From Anaerolineales bacterium UBA6055 (GTDB lineage: Bacteria > Chloroflexota > Anaerolineae > Aggregatilineales > Phototrophicaceae): a stretch of 38,021 nt of DNA. The notes under the pieces were generated by a model that saw nothing but the letters and a program-made list of their open reading frames with translations, had not been told where the DNA came from and did not search any database. Below, piece after piece: positions 34,371 to 38,021 of this stretch (positions are counted from its first letter, which is position 1; each line of letters begins with the position of its first letter). Made by a program: the position numbers and the translations under genes. The stretch is from the NCBI GenBank assembly GCA_002428985.1, contig DIYL01000055.1, positions 1 to 38,021 on the forward strand. The letters are read 5' to 3'.

Positions 34371-37300
34371 ATGTCACAATCCATCATCAACAATCGCTAT
34401 CAGCTACTAGATAAACTGGGGCAAGGGAGTATGGGAGTGGTTTACCGTGCCTTTGATCCATTGGAACAGACAACTATCGCACTCAAACGGTTTCATCGCC
34501 CAATAGAACAGTTGCAATTCAACTTGAAAGCATCGTTCGGTGATGAACGGTTTGCAATGGTGCAAGAATTCCGCACACTTGCATCACTACGTCACCCTAA
34601 CATCATTAGTGTGTTGGATTATGGTTTTGATGATGAGAAAAATCCATTTTTTACGATGGAGTTACTTGAAAATACCAGTACGATTCTCGCCTATGGACAA
34701 AATAAATTAGAATATGAAAAAGTTATGTTGCTTGTTCAGACCTTGCAAGCGCTGATCTATTTGCATCGTCGGAATATTTTGCATCGTGACTTAAAGCCTG
34801 CCAATGTACTTGTCACTGAGAGCGGCATGGTCAAAGTTCTTGATTTTGGTTTATCTGCTAAATCTGAGCATGCATCGGGGATAGCTGGAACGTTAGCGTA
34901 TATGGCTCCCGAAGTGCTACGCAACCAGCCCATCAGTCGTACAAGCGATTTGTATTCTGTTGGTATAATTGCCTATGAACTTTTCCTTGGTAAGCGTCCA
35001 TTCAAGGCGCAAAAGTTAATGCAACTCATACGTGAAATTATGGGGGCGAGGCTCGACTTATCCAGCATGACCAACTCTGCACTTGAAATGGTTTTGATGC
35101 GCTGGTTGATGAAAGACCCCGCTGATCGTTACCAATCGGCACAAACTATCATCAGCGTGTTGTGTGATGCTATAGAAATTGCCCCACCTCAAGAAAGCAT
35201 CGCTATCCGTGAGAGTTTTTTGCAAAAGAGCGAGTTCGTCGGACGTGATGATGAGCTAAAGATATTGAAAGATGAGTTGAACCTTGTATTACAAGGCATG
35301 ACCTCGTTTTATCTGGTAGGTGGTGAATCTGGTGTGGGTAAATCACGCTTGTTGGATGAATTACGAACGCAGGCGTTGGTATCGGGTGCAACTGTAATGC
35401 GTGGGCAAGCTGTTGAAGGCGGTGGTTTACCGTTCCAACTGTGGCGCAATATTGTGCGTCGTTTGGTGCTGATGGTTGATGTTACCGACCTACAGGCAAG
35501 TGTGCTTATAGACATCGCACCTGATATTAGTGAACTCATTGGACGACGAGTTGAGAAAGCCCCAGAATTAACAGGTAAGGCATATCAAGACCGGTTGGTA
35601 AATACGATTGTGGAACTTTTACGCCATGTAAAACAGCCCATAATGGTGTTATTGGAGGACTTACAATGGGCACTTGAGAGCTTAGCTGTACTGAAACAAT
35701 TTCTACTCATGCGTGAACAATTCCATCATCTAATGATAGTCGGGAATTATCGTAATGACGAAGCTCCTAATTTACCTGATGAGTTAGCTTCAATTAACTT
35801 AATTCGCCTTGAACGTTTGAATAGGAATGCAGTACAACAACTAAGTATGTCGATGTTGGGTCAAGAGGGTGCAACTGAGCAAGTCATTGACTTGCTGCAA
35901 AAAGAAACCGAAGGTAATTTATTTTTCTTAGTTGAGACAGTAAGAGCGTTGGCAGAAGAAGTTGGTAGTCTAGAGCGAATCGGACAATCAGCACTTCCTG
36001 ATGAGGTGTTTACAGGCGGGATGCAACAACTAATACAACGTCGCCTGAACAAAGTTGATAGAAGACATCAGCCTCTCTTGAATTTTGCTGCTGTAGCCGG
36101 TAGGCAAATAAATCCCGTTATTTTACGCATGGAATTCCCTGATGTTGATATTGACGAGTGGCTTTATACTTGCGACACACTGTCAATCATTATGGTTGAG
36201 CGCAATGAATGGCTCTTCTCGCATGATAAATTGCGCGACGCGGTACTAAAAGCCCTAACCGACTCAGAGCAAAAAAACTATCACAGACAAGTAGCCAAAG
36301 CGATTGAAGTTGTGTATCCGAACGATGAAGCTCAGGCTGAGGTTTTGTTGGGACACTGGCACATCGCAGGTGACATTGACAAAGAATATATATATCTTGA
36401 TATGGTAGTCTCACGTCTTATTTATACAGGGGAGTATGCCAAAATCCAAAAACTCATTAAGCGTGTGAGACAAGTGTTACCGGATGATGATCAACGGCAT
36501 ATACCATTACTGAATTATCTGGCTGAAAGCTTTTGGCTATCAGGACAGGTTGATGAAGCATGGGAAGCCGCAAATGATGCGCTTCCACGTGCAGTACATC
36601 ATAACGACTTAAAAGGTGAAGCGACTGCACTTTATAATTTGGGTGATGTCACACGCATCAAGGCGGATTATGAACAGACATTCTCATATTACAACCGAAG
36701 CCTCAAACTTCATGAACAATTGCAAGATGAGCTAGGCATCGCAACATGTCTGCATCAAATTGGTGATACATTCGGACGCTTGGCACAATATAAATCGGCA
36801 AAGGAATATTATGAGCGTGCTTTAGAGCATCATCGTAAGATAGAAAATTTACGTGGCGTGGCCATTGCGCTTGAAGAATTAGCCTTTATCCATCGTATTG
36901 ACTCAAATACTGAGCAAGCGTTAAGCACAATAACAGAAGCCTTAGCCATTGCAAAACAATTGGGAGATCGTCGCAACATCGGATTAATGTTAAATAGTTT
37001 AGGGCGCGTTTATCGAGATTTGGGGGATATGCGATCTGCCGAAGATTATTTTAATCAGAGCCTTCTGATATTAGAATCAATAGGCGATGAATACGGCACA
37101 GCGTGGACACTTTACAATCTCGGACTATTGCGCTTTGTGCACGAACAATATGATGATGCAGAACAGATGATACATGCAGCATATACAACCTATGCAAAAA
37201 TGGATGACAAATATGGTATTTCAATGGGTGCTACAGCACTTGGTCATATCTATCTCATGCAACAAGAGCCGACAAAAACGATAACATTTCTATATTCTGG

Positions 37301-37583
37301 TCTAAAGCACGCAAAAATGATTAATATCCCGCCACTTGGTTTAACTGCAATGATAGGTTTTGCGTATCTTGATTATGAGCAGGGTCAACTGCAACGGGTA
37401 TATGATATTTTACATCTCGCTTTAAATCATCCTACATCAAATACACAAGTTGCTTTTCGCCTAGATAATTTGAATAGTGAGCTCGATGCAATCCTAGCTA
37501 AAGTCAAGCAAGATGATTCTGACATTGTCGATTATGACCAAATGGCAGAATTGTTGCTCGCTGAATTTGGTGATGGTGCTTAG
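34371..37583 (+). CDS. PknK-like Ser/Thr protein kinase with AAA ATPase and TPR repeats, paralogue, 1070 aa
   Basis: The architecture matches the upstream gene: kinase (GQGSMGVV, Lys39, HRDLKPAN, DFG, APE), AAA ATPase (FVGRDDELKIL, Walker A GESGVGKS at about 318-325, Walker B VLLEDLQWALES) and TPR repeats. In the Walker B region the first gene has WADES but this one has WALES, an Asp-to-Leu change. The TPR array is shorter and more diverged, so the protein is 162 residues smaller. The ATPase region is far closer to the upstream paralogue than the kinase or the repeats: RGQAVEGGGLPFQLWRNIVR is identical. The pair arose by tandem duplication, perhaps with later exchange over the ATPase. No TM segment. 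The sequence after the stop shows no terminator hairpin. Confidence 0.92.
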   Translation: MSQSIINNRYQLLDKLGQGSMGVVYRAFDPLEQTTIALKRFHRPIEQLQFNLKASFGDERFAMVQEFRTLASLRHPNIISVLDYGFDDEKNPFFTMELLENTSTILAYGQNKLEYEKVMLLVQTLQALIYLHRRNILHRDLKPANVLVTESGMVKVLDFGLSAKSEHASGIAGTLAYMAPEVLRNQPISRTSDLYSVGIIAYELFLGKRPFKAQKLMQLIREIMGARLDLSSMTNSALEMVLMRWLMKDPADRYQSAQTIISVLCDAIEIAPPQESIAIRESFLQKSEFVGRDDELKILKDELNLVLQGMTSFYLVGGESGVGKSRLLDELRTQALVSGATVMRGQAVEGGGLPFQLWRNIVRRLVLMVDVTDLQASVLIDIAPDISELIGRRVEKAPELTGKAYQDRLVNTIVELLRHVKQPIMVLLEDLQWALESLAVLKQFLLMREQFHHLMIVGNYRNDEAPNLPDELASINLIRLERLNRNAVQQLSMSMLGQEGATEQVIDLLQKETEGNLFFLVETVRALAEEVGSLERIGQSALPDEVFTGGMQQLIQRRLNKVDRRHQPLLNFAAVAGRQINPVILRMEFPDVDIDEWLYTCDTLSIIMVERNEWLFSHDKLRDAVLKALTDSEQKNYHRQVAKAIEVVYPNDEAQAEVLLGHWHIAGDIDKEYIYLDMVVSRLIYTGEYAKIQKLIKRVRQVLPDDDQRHIPLLNYLAESFWLSGQVDEAWEAANDALPRAVHHNDLKGEATALYNLGDVTRIKADYEQTFSYYNRSLKLHEQLQDELGIATCLHQIGDTFGRLAQYKSAKEYYERALEHHRKIENLRGVAIALEELAFIHRIDSNTEQALSTITEALAIAKQLGDRRNIGLMLNSLGRVYRDLGDMRSAEDYFNQSLLILESIGDEYGTAWTLYNLGLLRFVHEQYDDAEQMIHAAYTTYAKMDDKYGISMGATALGHIYLMQQEPTKTITFLYSGLKHAKMINIPPLGLTAMIGFAYLDYEQGQLQRVYDILHLALNHPTSNTQVAFRLDNLNSELDAILAKVKQDDSDIVDYDQMAELLLAEFGDGA

Positions 37584-37606
37584 TAGTACGGATTCTGATG
37601 ATTTAG

Positions 37607-37777
37607 TTATGTAATTTGCTCATTGCGAACTGTCACTGTCGGATCAAACACAAACGCAAAGCGTTGTACTGTGCCAGCAGGTGCGAATGCTATCAGTAGG
37701 AATGAATGTGTGTAGTCCAGTGTGGGGAAAAAGATATGGATATAGATTTGAGACGGGGCATATATTTCATCCCTGTG
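37607..37777 (-). pseudogene. Possible 3' remnant of an unknown gene, no start codon
   Basis: On the minus strand a frame of 56 codons, without a start codon, ends with TAA at 37607. The translation contains IYIHIFFPTLDYTHSFLLIA followed by FAPAGTVQRFAFVFDPTVTV, and looks more protein-like than chance. It opens just after a TAA at 37778-37780. It may be the end of a gene whose 5' part was lost, or simply a chance open frame. No family is recognised. Confidence 0.22.
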
Positions 37778-37779
37778 TT

Positions 37780-37998
37780 ACAGAGACTCAGAGTCGAACT
37801 GAGATAACCAGATAACCCGACTCATTCGACCCATATCTTAGGATGTTTCGTGTTTTCAATGATGCCATACGGGTAAGTTGTCGAGATAGGAGATTCACCC
37901 AAAGGTGAAGCCGCCGTACATCCTTCTCAGAACACTGGGCACGCCACATGACACAATCGGTATCATGCAGATATCGCTTGCCACGCCTACCGTGGGTT
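37780..37998 (-). other. Hairpin-rich non-coding stretch adjoining the 23S rRNA segment, possible intron
   Basis: Directly beyond the rRNA match are stems CCACG/CGTGG (37981-37995), TTCACC/GGTGAA (37894-37909), an 8-pair helix between 37829-37836 and 37867-37874 (one G-U), and CTCAG/CTGAG (37787-37803). The strand reads AAGATATGGGTC within the long helix, which resembles the conserved S element of group I introns. I could not build a convincing P1 or find the 3' exon, so an intron is only a possibility. Confidence 0.3.
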
Positions 37999-38021
37999 GC
38001 TACCTTAGGACCGTTATAGTT
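37999..38021 (-). rRNA. 23S ribosomal RNA fragment (domain IV, helix 69-71 region), cut by the window edge
   Basis: On the minus strand these 23 bases match without a mismatch the universally conserved 23S segment containing ACTATAACGGTCC and CTAAGGTAGC, at E. coli positions about 1912-1934. The rRNA would extend rightward out of the window for its 5' part. Inside the window, the match ends abruptly after the GC of GGTAGC: the expected GAAATTCC is replaced by AACCCACG. The rRNA is therefore interrupted or truncated here. Confidence 0.8.

Noticed and set aside
37787..37803. Hairpin on the minus strand with a TTCGACT loop, like a tRNA T-arm
   Set aside because: The bases after it (TCTCTGT) have no complementary acceptor strand at the right distance, and no anticodon or D arm can be built.

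Overview
The window looks like part of a Chloroflexota (Anaerolineae-like) chromosome of moderately low G+C. The taxonomic call is inference. It rests on a TIR protein with the linker-TM-propeller layout common in that phylum and in Cyanobacteria, two PknK-like kinase/ATPase/TPR proteins, and a cobalt/nickel ECF transporter with a fused CbiQ-CbiO. No complete marker gene is present; the only rRNA is a 23-base piece of 23S rRNA at the right edge.

Layout. (1) 1-534: the 3' end of an ISAs1-family transposase. (2) 632-805 (-): a 57-residue single-pass membrane protein whose N-terminus resembles that of the last gene of the next block. (3) 1016-22832 (+): eight co-directional genes, mostly 4-20 bases apart: a giant helical-repeat protein, a calcineurin-like phosphoesterase, a secreted and membrane-anchored VWA protein, a divergent tubulin/FtsZ-like protein, a transmembrane kinase-like protein with extracytoplasmic Ig-like domains, an anchored Ig-like protein, a transmembrane TIR protein with an outer beta-propeller, and an anchored Thr/Pro-rich protein. 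A strong hairpin at 22843-22882 closes the block. (4) 23040-24681 (-): decayed mobile DNA, namely a pRiA4b ORF-3-like gene and a tyrosine recombinase, each broken by a one-base frameshift, beside an unrecognised small plus-strand gene. (5) 25007-29116 (-): a nickel/cobalt uptake operon (unknown secreted protein, CbiL/NikL-like, CbiM, CbiQO, Fur-family regulator) with related palindromes at three upstream sites. (6) 29435-30208: an IS1-family copy with readable terminal repeats and two in-frame stops. (7) 30439-37583 (+): tandem paralogous kinase/AAA/TPR regulators with matching upstream regions. (8) 37607-38021: an orphan minus-strand reading frame, a hairpin-rich stretch, and a 23S rRNA segment that stops at an intron hotspot.

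The most interesting block is 1016-22832. Predicted topology splits it into cytosolic parts (helical scaffold, phosphoesterase, tubulin-like protein, kinase and TIR domains) and outer parts (VWA, several Ig-like domains, a propeller). This suggests one envelope-spanning machine that senses or binds something outside and signals or remodels inside. VWA plus tubulin-like partners recall the FtsZ-like/VWA membrane-remodelling systems proposed from gene context; VWA plus kinase plus phosphatase recall TerY-P triads. The combination with a membrane TIR receptor is not one I recognise as described. Its function, whether defence, surface recognition or envelope remodelling, cannot be read from the sequence.
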